Shown one piece after another: positions 7,376-15,509 of a DNA stretch of 37,273 nucleotides. The notes beneath the pieces were generated by a model. That model made no database searches. It was not told the DNA's origin and saw only the letters and a program-made list of their open reading frames with translations. Source of the stretch: CAZTHL01 sp964613585 (GTDB taxonomy: Bacteria; Pseudomonadota; Alphaproteobacteria; DSM-16000; Inquilinaceae); NCBI GenBank assembly GCA_964613585.1, contig CAZTHL010000037.1, forward strand, positions 1 through 37,273. The letters run 5' to 3'. How positions within the stretch are numbered: the first letter of the stretch is position 1; each line of letters begins with the position of its first letter. A program made the translations under genes and the position numbers.

Positions 7376-8235
7376 ATGAACCGTCCCGTCCCGCCTTCGA
7401 AACGCGGCGGCACGCCGAAAGCTTCGGCGCCCGCCCGCCCGGGCCGACCGTCGGCGACGCGCCGTCCGGGCGCGGAGCGGCTGCTCTACGGGCTGCACGC
7501 GGTCCGCGCCGCCTGGCTCAACCCGGACCGCCGCTGCCGCCGGCTGCTGCTTACCGAGGCCGGCGCCGAGAGCCTGGCGCCGGCGCTGGCCGAGGCGGCC
7601 GCCGCCAAGCTGGAGCGCCCGCCGCCGCGCGCCGTCGAGCGGGCGGCGCTCGAGCGAGCGCTGCCGGACGGAGCCGTGCACCAGGGCGTCGCGCTCGAGG
7701 TCGAGCCGCTGCCGCCGGTCGATCTCGATGATGTCCGCCGCGCGGCGTTCCTGCGTTCGCGCGCGGCGGTGGTGGCGCTCGACCAGGTCACCGACCCCCA
7801 CAATGTCGGCGCCGTGCTGCGCTCCGCCGCCGCGTTCGGCGCGCTGGCCGTCCTGGTCACCGAGCGGCACGCCCCGGAGATCACCGGGGCGCTGGCCAAG
7901 GCCGCCTCCGGCGCCGTCGAGCACGTACCGCTGCTGCGGGTCACCAACCTGGCCCGCGCCCTTGGCGCGCTCAAGGAGGACGGCTTCACCGCCGTCGGCT
8001 TGGCCGAGGAGGCCGCCCAAACGCTGGCGGCGGCGGCGCTGCCGGCCAAGGCCGTGCTCGTGCTCGGCGCCGAGGGGCCGGGGCTGCGCCGGCTGACACG
8101 CGAGACCTGCGACCGGCTGGCGCGGCTGCCGACCGGCGGGCCGGTCGCCTCGCTCAACGTGTCGAACGCCGCCGCGGTGGCGCTCTACGAGCATGCCCGC
8201 GCCGCGCCGGCCGTCGAGCCTCGGACGGCGCCCGC

Positions 8236-8245
<10 letters not shown>
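7376..8245 (+). CDS. rlmB: 23S rRNA (guanosine-2'-O)-methyltransferase, RlmB/TrmH family
   Basis: SPOUT-class methyltransferase; RlmB modifies G2251 in the 23S P loop using SAM. Expected motifs appear in order: an N-terminal substrate-binding part beginning LLYGLHAVRAAWL, then LDQVTDPHNVGAVLRSAAAFGA, LVLGAEGPGLRRLT and ASLNVSNAAAVALYEHAR, which form the trefoil-knot SAM site. I chose ATG 7376 (289 aa), which gives a proline- and arginine-rich head of normal size; an upstream ATG at 7262 in frame reads through low-complexity sequence. The 3' end overlaps the convergent SDR gene by 10 nt. The exact target among TrmH relatives is inferred. Confidence 0.88.
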
Positions 8246-8964
<719 letters not shown>

Positions 8965-9039
8965 GGATCCTCCACAGGTCTCGGCCGGCGCCCCGCTCTG
9001 CCAGGCTTCTCCGCGGCTGCGGCCGGGCGTTTCAGAGCG

Positions 9040-9052
9040 TTTCCGGCTCAAG
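9040..9052. repeat. Dispersed 13-bp element, copy 1
   Basis: TTTCCGGCTCAAG followed by TGGCGTCG. An identical 13-mer followed by CGGCATCG lies at 13335-13347. Both are outside genes, next to coding ends. Possibly a short intergenic repeat family; two copies are weak evidence. Confidence 0.45.
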
Positions 9053-9087
9053 TGGCGTCGTCCGATGCCACGTTACGCGGGACACCT

Positions 9088-10074
9088 CTAGCGCTTGCGA
9101 TAGGGCTTGTAGGTATAACCGAGGACGCCGGCGATGGTGCCGCAGGCCCGCACGATCTCCCGGGCTGCGCGGAGCCGCTCGATGCGCCCCTGGAAGGCAC
9201 CCCGGCCATACGCCGCCGCGCCAAGGGAGAGGTTGAGCAGCGCGCGGGCCAGCCGCTTGGGCAGCACGCCTGGGCCGTAGACGAGGCGGTCGCCCACCGC
9301 GGTCGTGTTGCCGATGCGGAACGAGCGGGCGAGCAGCCAGCCCGGCCGGACCCGGCTCGCCGGGAAATGGTCGTGCACCACGGCCTCGTCCGACCAGACG
9401 ATCCGGTAGCCGGCGCGCACCGCCTCGCGGAAGAAGACATGGTCCTCACCGCCCGCCTCGCTGAGCTCGGCGCGAAAGCGCAGCTTCGCGTCGTGCACGA
9501 GGCCGGCCAGGAACAGGACATTGCTTGTCGGCGCGGTCTCCAGCACGGCGCCGGTCTCGTGGCGTGGGCGATGGAAGAAGCCGCCTTCGTCCAGCCAGGA
9601 CGGGGCGTCCTCGGGTAGCACCGGCTCGATGCGGCCGGTCACGACCTGGGCTTGGAAGCAGTCGAGCGCCGTCACCATGTGGCTCAGCCATTCGGGCGAG
9701 GCCGTCTCGTCGTCATCGAGCATGGCGAACGCGTCGAGGTCGCCGGCTCCGGCGTCGAGGGCGGCGTTCCGGACCTCCGAAAGGCCTCCCTCGGGGCAAC
9801 TCACATAGATCAGGCGGAACGGCTCGGCGCAGGTGATCGCCCGAACAACGCCTTCGGCGATGCCGTCGGGGTTGTTGTCGACAACGATGATGTCGATCCG
9901 GCGCGGCTGCCAGCCTGGAAAGCGTTGCGCGAGCAACGAGCCGATGAGAGCCCGGAGCCCATCGTTGCGCCGGTAGGTGGCGATGCAGACGGCGAGCCGC
10001 TCCGGTCGGCGAGGCTCGGCGCCGGTCGTAAGCGGCCCGGGACGCCGGGCCTCGGTCGCTCCGTCATCGCGCAT
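9088..10074 (-). CDS. Glycosyltransferase family 2
   Basis: The 328-residue protein has a GT-A fold N-terminus: AVCIATYRRNDGLRALIGSL, then DIIVVDNNPDG, and FAMLDDDETASPEWL with the DDD metal motif. A later VRPGWLLARSFRIGN and GGEDHVFFREA (catalytic-base region) are typical of GT2 enzymes that build surface polysaccharides. A short C-terminal hydrophobic patch (LNLSLGAAAYGRG, GTIAGVLGY) may bind the membrane. It ends KPYRKR. The ATG at 10074 has only a weak upstream ribosome site. Donor and acceptor are unknown. Confidence 0.85.
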   Translation of the reverse strand: MRDDGATEARRPGPLTTGAEPRRPERLAVCIATYRRNDGLRALIGSLLAQRFPGWQPRRIDIIVVDNNPDGIAEGVVRAITCAEPFRLIYVSCPEGGLSEVRNAALDAGAGDLDAFAMLDDDETASPEWLSHMVTALDCFQAQVVTGRIEPVLPEDAPSWLDEGGFFHRPRHETGAVLETAPTSNVLFLAGLVHDAKLRFRAELSEAGGEDHVFFREAVRAGYRIVWSDEAVVHDHFPASRVRPGWLLARSFRIGNTTAVGDRLVYGPGVLPKRLARALLNLSLGAAAYGRGAFQGRIERLRAAREIVRACGTIAGVLGYTYKPYRKR

Positions 10075-10202
10075 GATGGATCAGCCCTGCCCCTTTGCCG
10101 AAGCCTGACGATTGCCTTAACGCGGGAACGGCTCGACGGCAATCGAGCCGGCACGTCGCTCCAGCCGGTCAAGGGGGATTTTTGCCACAGGCCTGTCTCA
10201 AA

Positions 10203-10218
10203 TGGGTTACAGAACCCA
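10203..10218. promoter_or_regulatory. Short dyad in the divergent GT2/methyltransferase spacer
   Basis: TGGGTT-ACAG-AACCCA forms a perfect 6-bp stem followed by GATTTTGT. It lies between two divergent genes, so a terminator role has no upstream gene to serve; an operator or leader hairpin for the methyltransferase is more likely. A weak -35-like TTGCCA is at 10182-10187. Confidence 0.3.
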
Positions 10219-10284
10219 GATTTTGTCCCGGACGTTGATGTTTTGGCGCTCCCCGAACGTGGGGCATTGGGAGATCCTGCATTC

Positions 10285-10953
10285 ATGACCGTCGACGATC
10301 ACGCCCAACCCCTGCCGGCCGGCTGTCCCTGGCTGGTCGATGCCCGCTGGTGCAAGCGGCTGCATGCGGGATTTCTGGCTCGCGGCATGGGCCGCTACGA
10401 GCGTGTCGTCGAGCCGATCAAGCGTGAACTGTTCGCCGATCTGGCGGGTGACGTGCTGGAGATCGGGCCTGGCGTCGGCAGCAATCTGCGCTTCATGAAC
10501 GGCCGGGTTCGCTGGATCGGCATCGAGCCCAACGCCTATTGCCATGACGATCTGCGCGCCTCGGCCGAGCGCCATGGCGTCCACGCGCAGATCCGCAAGG
10601 GGGTCGCGGAGGCGCTGCCCCTGCCTGACGCGTCGGTGGACGCGGTGGTCAGCTCGCTGGTGCTGTGCTCGGTGCGCGATCTGGGCCGCGCCGTGGTTGA
10701 GATCGGCCGCGTGCTCAAGCCCGGCGGCCGCTTCGTCTTCGTGGAGCATGTCGCCGCGCCGCCCGGCACCTGGACCCGCTTCATGCAGCGCGCGGCCCGC
10801 CCGGTCTGGCGGGTCTGCGGCGACGGCTGCGAGCCGGACCGGGAGACCTGGAGCAGCATCCGCGACGGCAACTTCAGCCGGGTGCTGATCAAGAACTTCC
10901 GCGTGCCCTACCCGATCGTCGGGCCGCACATCGCCGGCCGCGCGGTGAAGTGA
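10285..10953 (+). CDS. Class I SAM-dependent methyltransferase, METTL7-like
   Basis: The 222-residue protein has SAM motif I VLEIGPGVGSNL, an acidic residue after the second strand (GIEPN), and VAEALPLPDASVDAVVSSLVLCSV, followed by RVLKPGGRFVFVEHVAAPPGTW. This last run and the DGCEPDRET motif resemble the METTL7-like group of membrane-associated methyltransferases, whose human members methylate thiols. The substrate here is unknown. The ATG at 10285 is preceded by GGGAG 12 or so nt upstream. The frame extends much further upstream, but that part is antisense to the GT2 gene. Confidence 0.82.
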   Translation: MTVDDHAQPLPAGCPWLVDARWCKRLHAGFLARGMGRYERVVEPIKRELFADLAGDVLEIGPGVGSNLRFMNGRVRWIGIEPNAYCHDDLRASAERHGVHAQIRKGVAEALPLPDASVDAVVSSLVLCSVRDLGRAVVEIGRVLKPGGRFVFVEHVAAPPGTWTRFMQRAARPVWRVCGDGCEPDRETWSSIRDGNFSRVLIKNFRVPYPIVGPHIAGRAVK

Positions 10954-11008
10954 GCGCCGCCCCGTGGTGGGCGTGGCGGGACGCGGCGACACGAGCAGGG
11001 CCTGACGC

Positions 11009-11037
11009 TTGATTTGCGCCGGGCTGATGTGAACAGT
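11009..11037 (+). promoter_or_regulatory. Probable promoter of tRNA-Thr
   Basis: TTGATT (11009-11014) and AACAGT (11032-11037) are separated by 17 nt, placing transcription start about 30 nt before the tRNA. The -10 is a partial match. Confidence 0.4.
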
Positions 11038-11072
11038 GGGCCGGAGCGCGCCAGGCGGTCGCTCGTCGCCAT

Positions 11073-11148
11073 GCCGGCTTAGCTCAGCAGGTAGAGCATC
11101 TGATTTGTAATCAGAGGGTCGCGGGTTCGAATCCTGCAGCCGGCACCA
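11073..11148 (+). tRNA. tRNA-Thr (anticodon TGT)
   Basis: Acceptor GCCGGCT/AGCCGGC with discriminator A and encoded CCA, anticodon arm CTGA-TTTGTAA-TCAG with TGT, and T-arm GCGGGTTCGAATCCTGC. All conserved positions are present. In E. coli thrT sits next to tufB; here it stands alone on the other strand. Confidence 0.96.
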
Positions 11149-11496
11149 AAAAATCAAAGGTTTACGGGGACCGGGCGATCTTGCCGGACGGGCTGGTGGC
11201 CACATAGTAAGCACGGCGGGGCAAGCACGGCGGGGTGGCGATTCCGAGACCTGGAGCGGTGACGGCACCCTGCGACCCTGTTTTGCCGCCCGGCGTCGAT
11301 CCGACGCTTGTCCGAAGCCTTCAGCAGTCTGTCGGATTTGGCTGAACGTTGGAACAAACGTACCCCTGGGCCGGCAATCACGGGACCGGTCTTGGCACCG
11401 GGCCCCCGGCTCGGCGCGTCCTGGTGCCGGACATCAGGGGCAGACGATTGACCAGATGACCGACCGCCCTGACAGAGGAACCGCCGCGGATCGGCC
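11149..11496. other. Spacer with no recognised gene
   Basis: I see no coding sequence, RNA or clear terminator here. A short direct repeat of AGCACGGCGGGG lies near 11212-11240. No second copy of the tRNA-Thr 3' end was noticed, so there is no sign of an integrated element at this tRNA. Confidence 0.5.
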
Positions 11497-11778
11497 TCAC
11501 CCGGGCTCGCGTGCGTCCCCCGGGACCTTGGCGGACGCAAGACCGGGCGGCTCCTGCCGGTGCAGCTCCCGCAGATAACGAAGGCACCAGAGCCTGATCC
11601 AGGAGGTGTACCTCGGCCGATCGCCCGGCTCCGGGTAGTCGTCATTGATCCGGGCCATCAGGGCGCTGGCGGAGACCCCCTCACGGTCGGCGATCTCCTT
11701 CAAGGCCTCCCAATAGTCCGGCTCCAGCCGAACCGAGGTTCGCCGTTCATCCCGATAGATGTTGCCTTGGCGGAGCAT
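11497..11778 (-). CDS. Ribbon-helix-helix domain protein (RHH_4-like)
   Basis: From ATG 11778 the frame codes for 93 residues: MLRQGNIYRDERRTSVRLEP, then YWEALKEIADREGVSASALMARIND and a tail with TSWIRLWCLRYLRELH. This follows the RHH_4 pattern, where a beta strand (RTSVRLE) and two helices form a dimeric DNA-binding fold, ending in a SAIRLFVLxYYR-like helix. It may be a small repressor. No good ribosome site is seen before 11778; the open frame goes on upstream to about 12078, but that part is arginine-rich and unlike any family. Targets are unknown; the divergent tRNA/GNAT pair is one candidate. Confidence 0.7.
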   Translation of the reverse strand: MLRQGNIYRDERRTSVRLEPDYWEALKEIADREGVSASALMARINDDYPEPGDRPRYTSWIRLWCLRYLRELHRQEPPGLASAKVPGDAREPG

Positions 11779-12071
11779 TTCGGCGCCCGAATAAGCGAAC
11801 GCGGCGCCGGAGTCGAGCCGGAACCTCGGCTTGGCCTGGACAGGCCCGACGCCGCGGCCTCGCGCGTCCGACCCCGGCATCGGGCGCCCCGCACGAAGCC
11901 CGCAACAGTCCGGTGGTCCGGCCCGTGTCGACGAGCAATGGGAGGCAAGGCGTATTGACCCGACCCGAGCCCGACGCTGCCCTGGAGATGACCGTCGCCG
12001 GGCCTGCGATCTTGAGCTTTCCCAAAGAATTTTCTGGCACCGTTGCTCGCGTGGGCCAGGATGACGTCGCC
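11779..12071. other. Divergent spacer between the RHH gene and the tRNA-Gly-like gene
   Basis: No gene is supported in these bases. A minus-strand frame continuing from the RHH gene covers it but has no conserved content. The plus-strand promoter for the downstream tRNA begins at 12072. Confidence 0.45.
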
Positions 12072-12100
12072 TTGACAAGCATGATCATCGTTCGCAGGCT
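12072..12100 (+). promoter_or_regulatory. Promoter of the tRNA-Gly-like/GNAT transcript
   Basis: A consensus -35 TTGACA (12072-12077), a 17-nt spacer and a weak -10 CAGGCT (12095-12100) put the start of transcription near 12107, about 25 nt before the tRNA 5' end. This is the best -35 in the window and suggests that tRNA and gene are made as one RNA. Confidence 0.55.
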
Positions 12101-12131
12101 AAGCGCTGTCCCGGCAACCTGCGGGACCACC

Positions 12132-12207
12132 GCGGAAGTAGCTTAATTGGCAAAGCCCTAACACACCCTGTTAGACGATTCAGGTTCGAGTCCTGACTTC
12201 CGCTCCA
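12132..12207 (+). tRNA. tRNA-Gly-like RNA with a non-decoding anticodon loop (nominal anticodon ACC)
   Basis: A complete 76-nt cloverleaf with perfect stems: acceptor GCGGAAG/CTTCCGC, D-stem GCTT/AAGC with A14, G18, G19 and A21, anticodon stem CTAAC/GTTAG, and T-arm TCAGG-TTCGAGT-CCTGA. It has U8, an A15-U48 Levitt pair, discriminator T and encoded CCA. The anticodon loop is ACACCCT: position 32 is A, 33 is C instead of the near-universal U, and 37 is C instead of a purine. Bacterial GlyRS identity positions are all kept (G1-C72, C2-G71, G3-C70, C35, C36, U73). T-stem pairs U49-A65 and A51-U63 suggest weak EF-Tu binding. It ends 10 nt before a GNAT_6/Fem-like gene, suggesting a dedicated glycyl donor. 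A decaying tRNA gene is the alternative, but the intact stems argue against it. Confidence 0.8.
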
Positions 12208-12217
12208 GCCCGTCTCA

Positions 12218-13330
12218 ATGATTTCCCAATTGACCTTCCTCGAGACGGATCCGGACTCTTGCCGGGCTTCCCGCGTGCTGGCCGAGGATGGGCGGTCCGG
12301 CGATGATGCCGATGGCAGCTACTATTCAAGCGCCGGCTGGTTTGGGAATTTTCTGGAGTGTTGTCTTGACCGGGCCGATCGCCCGGCGCGGCTGACCCTG
12401 GCCGACGGGCACGGGCAACACGCCGTCCTCTGGCTGCGATCCCGGCCGGTCCGCCTCGGTCCCTGGCCGGGCACGTGCCTTGCCAGCCTCACCAACTTCT
12501 ACAGCTGCGCCTACCCGGTGGACGGACTGGCCGACCTCCGGGACGGCGAGAGCGTGGTGGCTGAGTGGGCCGGGCATACGCGCCGCGAGGCCGGCCTCGC
12601 GGCGCTTCATTTCGACGCCCTTGATCCGGCGAGCCCTGGCTTCGGCGTGCTCGAGCGCAGCCTCCGCCGGGCCGGCTTCTGGACCGACGCCTACGAGCAG
12701 TTCGGCAACTGGTACCTGCCGATCGACGACGACGGCTTCGACCACTATTGGCGCGACCGGCCTTCCCGCCTGCGCCGAACGGTCGACCGCAAGGCGAAGG
12801 CGCTGGACCGCGCCGGGGCGAGCTTCGAGCTCCTCCTCGAGCCCGAGGACGCGGAACGGGCCGTCCAGGCCTACGAGCAGGCGCACGCCGAGAGCTGGAA
12901 GCCGGCCGAGCCCTATCCCTTGTTCATGCCGGGCCTGATCCGCCGAAGCCTGATCGACGGCCGGGGCCGGGTCGGCGTGCTCCGGATCGGCGGCACGGCG
13001 GCCGCCGCTCAGCTCTGGCTCGACAGCGGCCGCCGCACGACCATCTTCAAGCTGGCCTTCGACGAGCGATTCCGATCGCTGTCGCCCGGCTCCGTGCTGA
13101 CGAAGTGGATGATCCGGCACGCGTTCCAGAGTGATCTCGTCGACGAGATCGATTTCGGCTGGGGCGACGATGCCTACAAGCGCGACTGGCTCCCCTTTCG
13201 GCGGCCGCGATTCGCGCTCGGGGCCTACAATCCGTCGCGCCCGTGCGGCCTCGGCCTCGGCGTGCGCCATCTGGCGCCGAAGCTGGCCCGCGAGCGGCTG
13301 GGCTGGTTGCGATCCCGTCACCGGAACTAG
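12218..13330 (+). CDS. GNAT_6 (BioF2-like/FemAB-like) transferase beside a tRNA
   Basis: The 370-residue protein belongs to the GNAT-fold superfamily that includes FemABX aminoacyl-tRNA-dependent ligases and CelD/BioF2-like proteins. Visible marks are YYSSAGWF near residue 35, ASLTNFYSCAYPV, a basic run PSRLRRTVDRKAKAL, AHAESWKPAEPYPLFMPGLIRR, AAAAQLWLDSGRRTTIFKLAFDE, and DEIDFGWGDDAYKRDWLP. Related proteins occur in PEP-CTERM exopolysaccharide loci. The ATG at 12218 is 10 nt after the tRNA-Gly-like gene and has no Shine-Dalgarno site; the 10-nt leader would arise if the tRNA is cut out of the transcript. I infer that it may use glycyl-tRNA to modify a sugar, lipid or peptide. Plain acyl-CoA use cannot be excluded. 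Confidence 0.82.
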   Translation: MISQLTFLETDPDSCRASRVLAEDGRSGDDADGSYYSSAGWFGNFLECCLDRADRPARLTLADGHGQHAVLWLRSRPVRLGPWPGTCLASLTNFYSCAYPVDGLADLRDGESVVAEWAGHTRREAGLAALHFDALDPASPGFGVLERSLRRAGFWTDAYEQFGNWYLPIDDDGFDHYWRDRPSRLRRTVDRKAKALDRAGASFELLLEPEDAERAVQAYEQAHAESWKPAEPYPLFMPGLIRRSLIDGRGRVGVLRIGGTAAAAQLWLDSGRRTTIFKLAFDERFRSLSPGSVLTKWMIRHAFQSDLVDEIDFGWGDDAYKRDWLPFRRPRFALGAYNPSRPCGLGLGVRHLAPKLARERLGWLRSRHRN

Positions 13331-13334
13331 AACC

Positions 13335-13347
13335 TTTCCGGCTCAAG
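13335..13347. repeat. Dispersed 13-bp element, copy 2
   Basis: TTTCCGGCTCAAG, identical to 9040-9052, lies 5 nt after the GNAT stop codon. Confidence 0.45.
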
Positions 13348-13465
13348 CGGCATCGACGAGCCGCTCCCCCGTCCGGACACTCAACGACAGCATGCTCAGG
13401 CCGGCCGGACGGTGGAGCTGGCCGGTGCCGATCCCGCGTCAGGCGGAAACGCGCTAGGATACCGC

Positions 13466-13488
13466 CGAAACGCGATGGGCCCGTTTCG
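13466..13488. terminator. Hairpin between convergent genes
   Basis: CGAAACG and CGTTTCG form a 7-bp stem with a 9-nt loop between the GNAT gene and the convergent wecB. No T run follows on either side, so intrinsic termination is uncertain. Position alone suggests a bidirectional 3' end structure. Confidence 0.3.
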
Positions 13489-13512
13489 ACGGAATGGTCC
13501 GTTCCGCTGCGC

Positions 13513-14670
13513 TCAGAGGGCTCGCTCCTTCGCGACCGTGCGGGATCGGTGGAGGGCGCGCAGCTCGCCGAGGATACGCTCGGCTGCGCGCCCGTCGCCG
13601 TAGGGGTTGTGCTTTCGTTGAACCTTTGCGTAATGTTCGGTGTCGTCGAGCAGCCGAGCCGCCGCGTCGATGATCCGGTCGATATCGGTGCCGACCAGCT
13701 CGACCGTGCCGGCCTCCACCGCCTCCGGCCGCTCGGTGACCTCGCGCATCACCAGGACCGGCTTGCCGAGGGAGGGTGCCTCCTCCTGGATGCCGCCGGA
13801 GTCGGTCAGGATCAGGTGGGCGCGGTCCATCAGCCTGACGAAGGGCAGATAGTCGAGCGGCGGGATGAGATGCACCGCCGGACGCTCGCCGCCCCCGAGC
13901 AGTCGCCGCACCGGCTCCTGCACGTTGGGATTCAGGTGAACCGGGTAGACGATCTGAACATCGCCGCGGTCGGCCAGCGCGGCCAGAGCCCGGCAGATCC
14001 GCTCGAACCCGCCGCCGAAGCTTTCCCGCCTGTGCCCGGTGACCACGATCAGCTTTCTGGCCGGGTCCAGAAAACCAAGCTGCTGGTCGCACCGTGCGGA
14101 CAGGTCGGCCTCATCGCGCAGCCGCGACACGGTGTGCAGCAGGGCATCGATCACGGTGTTGCCGGTGACGACGATGCGACGGTCCGAAAGGCCTTCGCGG
14201 TCAAGGCTCGCCTGGGCTCGGGCGGTCGGCGCGAACAGGACGTCGCTGATGGCGTCGACGACCTTGCGGTTCATCTCCTCGGGCCAGGGACGCTGCAGAT
14301 CACCCGTGCGCAGGCCCGCCTCCACGTGGCCGATCGGAACCCGCGCGTAGAAGGATGCCAGCGCCGCCGCCATGGCGGTCGTGGTGTCGCCGTGCACCAG
14401 CACGAGATCCGGACGCTCGGCCTCGATCACGGCTGTCACGCCCGCGAGCACGGCCGCCGTCACGCCGGCCAGATCCTGGCCGGGCTTCATGACATCAAGG
14501 TCGTGATCGGGGACGATCCGGAACAGCGTCAGGACCTGGTCGAGCATCGAACGATGCTGAGCCGTCACGCAGACCCGGCCGTCCAGGGCCGGGTCGGCCA
14601 TCAAGGCACGCACCACCGGAGCCATCTTGATTGCTTCAGGACGTGTCCCGAAGACGCAAAGCACCTTCAT
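13513..14670 (-). CDS. wecB: UDP-N-acetylglucosamine 2-epimerase (non-hydrolysing)
   Basis: Interconverts UDP-GlcNAc and UDP-ManNAc, supplying ManNAc-type sugars for surface polysaccharides. The 385 residues have the family series: VLCVFGTRPEAIKMAPV at the start, HGDTTT, GHVEAGLRTG, PEEMNRKV, VTGNTVIDAL, VVTGHRRESFG, VYPVHLNPNV, and LTDSGGIQEEAPSLGKPVLVMREVTERPEA. I chose ATG 14670 because the protein then starts exactly at MKVLCVFGTRPE; the longer frame adds 38 unrelated residues. Its location between a GNAT/Fem gene and prsT fits a PEP-CTERM exopolysaccharide locus. Confidence 0.94.
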   Translation of the reverse strand: MKVLCVFGTRPEAIKMAPVVRALMADPALDGRVCVTAQHRSMLDQVLTLFRIVPDHDLDVMKPGQDLAGVTAAVLAGVTAVIEAERPDLVLVHGDTTTAMAAALASFYARVPIGHVEAGLRTGDLQRPWPEEMNRKVVDAISDVLFAPTARAQASLDREGLSDRRIVVTGNTVIDALLHTVSRLRDEADLSARCDQQLGFLDPARKLIVVTGHRRESFGGGFERICRALAALADRGDVQIVYPVHLNPNVQEPVRRLLGGGERPAVHLIPPLDYLPFVRLMDRAHLILTDSGGIQEEAPSLGKPVLVMREVTERPEAVEAGTVELVGTDIDRIIDAAARLLDDTEHYAKVQRKHNPYGDGRAAERILGELRALHRSRTVAKERAL

Positions 14671-14887
14671 GTGGCACCTGTGGCAAGGTTCGCGGGCGCG
14701 GGCGAAAACGGTTGGATCGACAGCGACATCCGTGGAGCCTCGAGCCTCCCGAAACCGAAACCGGTCGTCCGGGGCAGCCTTCACGAAGCCCGTGTCCCTT
14801 ATCGTACTCTGAAATCAATGAATGTATCCTTCCGATCCCCGTACCGTGCCAAAGGCAGCGCCCGCAGGACTTCGTCAGGAGGCATTG

Positions 14888-15409
14888 GTGACACAGCGTT
14901 CTCTGCACGATCTGGCGGCAGACTTCGAGAAGCTTGCCGGACAGGCGAGCGCTGACGGAATCGTCAGCGACGCGGCGACCGGTGGCCCGCTCAAGGACCA
15001 TTGGCAGGGCGACGCCGGAGAGCGGCTTCGCGCGTCATTGACCGATGCCGTCCAGCAGGCGGTGCGCGATCTCGCCGGCCAGAACGACATGGTTCTGCAG
15101 GAACGCACCGACCGCCAGCAGCGCGAGCTGAAGCGCTTCGTCGAGCGGCTCGAGACGGCCGTGCAGCAGGCCAGCTCAGCCCAAATGGCCGATGACGCCA
15201 CGGTGAGCCGGGCGCTGGCCGAGCCGCTCGCCCGGCTGGAAGCACGGCAGGACGAGATCCTCCACCGCTTGGAGGAGGCGCGGCAGCGCGGCAGGCCCTG
15301 GCCCTCCTGGCTCGCCGGCATGCTCGCTGGCCTCGTGATCGCGGTGCTGCTGGGACTTCTCCTCGACGTCTTGCCGCTGATGGACTGGCTGGGCCGCGAC
15401 GGCGGCTGA
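14888..15409 (+). CDS. Coiled-coil protein with a C-terminal membrane anchor, function unknown
   Basis: I do not recognise this gene. The start is GTG 14888, set by a perfect AGGAGG 5 nt upstream, giving 173 residues. Residues 1-140 are polar and rich in heptad-like A, L, R, Q and E (RDLAGQNDMVLQERTDRQQR, LEARQDEILHRLEEARQRG), suggesting a long coiled coil. A single membrane helix follows (SWLAGMLAGLVIAVLLGLLL), with a short tail LMDWLGRDGG. It would face the cytoplasm and hang from the inner membrane. It is divergent from wecB; a scaffold for the polysaccharide machinery is possible but unproven. Confidence 0.72.
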   Translation: MTQRSLHDLAADFEKLAGQASADGIVSDAATGGPLKDHWQGDAGERLRASLTDAVQQAVRDLAGQNDMVLQERTDRQQRELKRFVERLETAVQQASSAQMADDATVSRALAEPLARLEARQDEILHRLEEARQRGRPWPSWLAGMLAGLVIAVLLGLLLDVLPLMDWLGRDGG

Positions 15410-15509
15410 GCGCCGGGCCGCGACGGGGCCGACGAATCAAGCCCGCGCGGGACGGGCACCCTTCGGGAAGCGGCGGCGCCCGGCGCGCGAAACTTGGACG
15501 GCGGCGCGT

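Noticed and set aside
9652..10284. An N-terminal extension of the methyltransferase gene
   Set aside because: This part is antisense to the GT2 gene. The conserved protein starts near ATG 10285.
11073..11496. Integration site or genomic island at tRNA-Thr
   Set aside because: No integrase and no second copy of the tRNA 3' end were seen.
12132..12207. The tRNA-Gly-like gene as a plain decaying pseudogene
   Set aside because: All four stems are perfect, CCA is encoded, the tertiary pairs are intact and a consensus -35 precedes it. Changes are limited to the anticodon loop.
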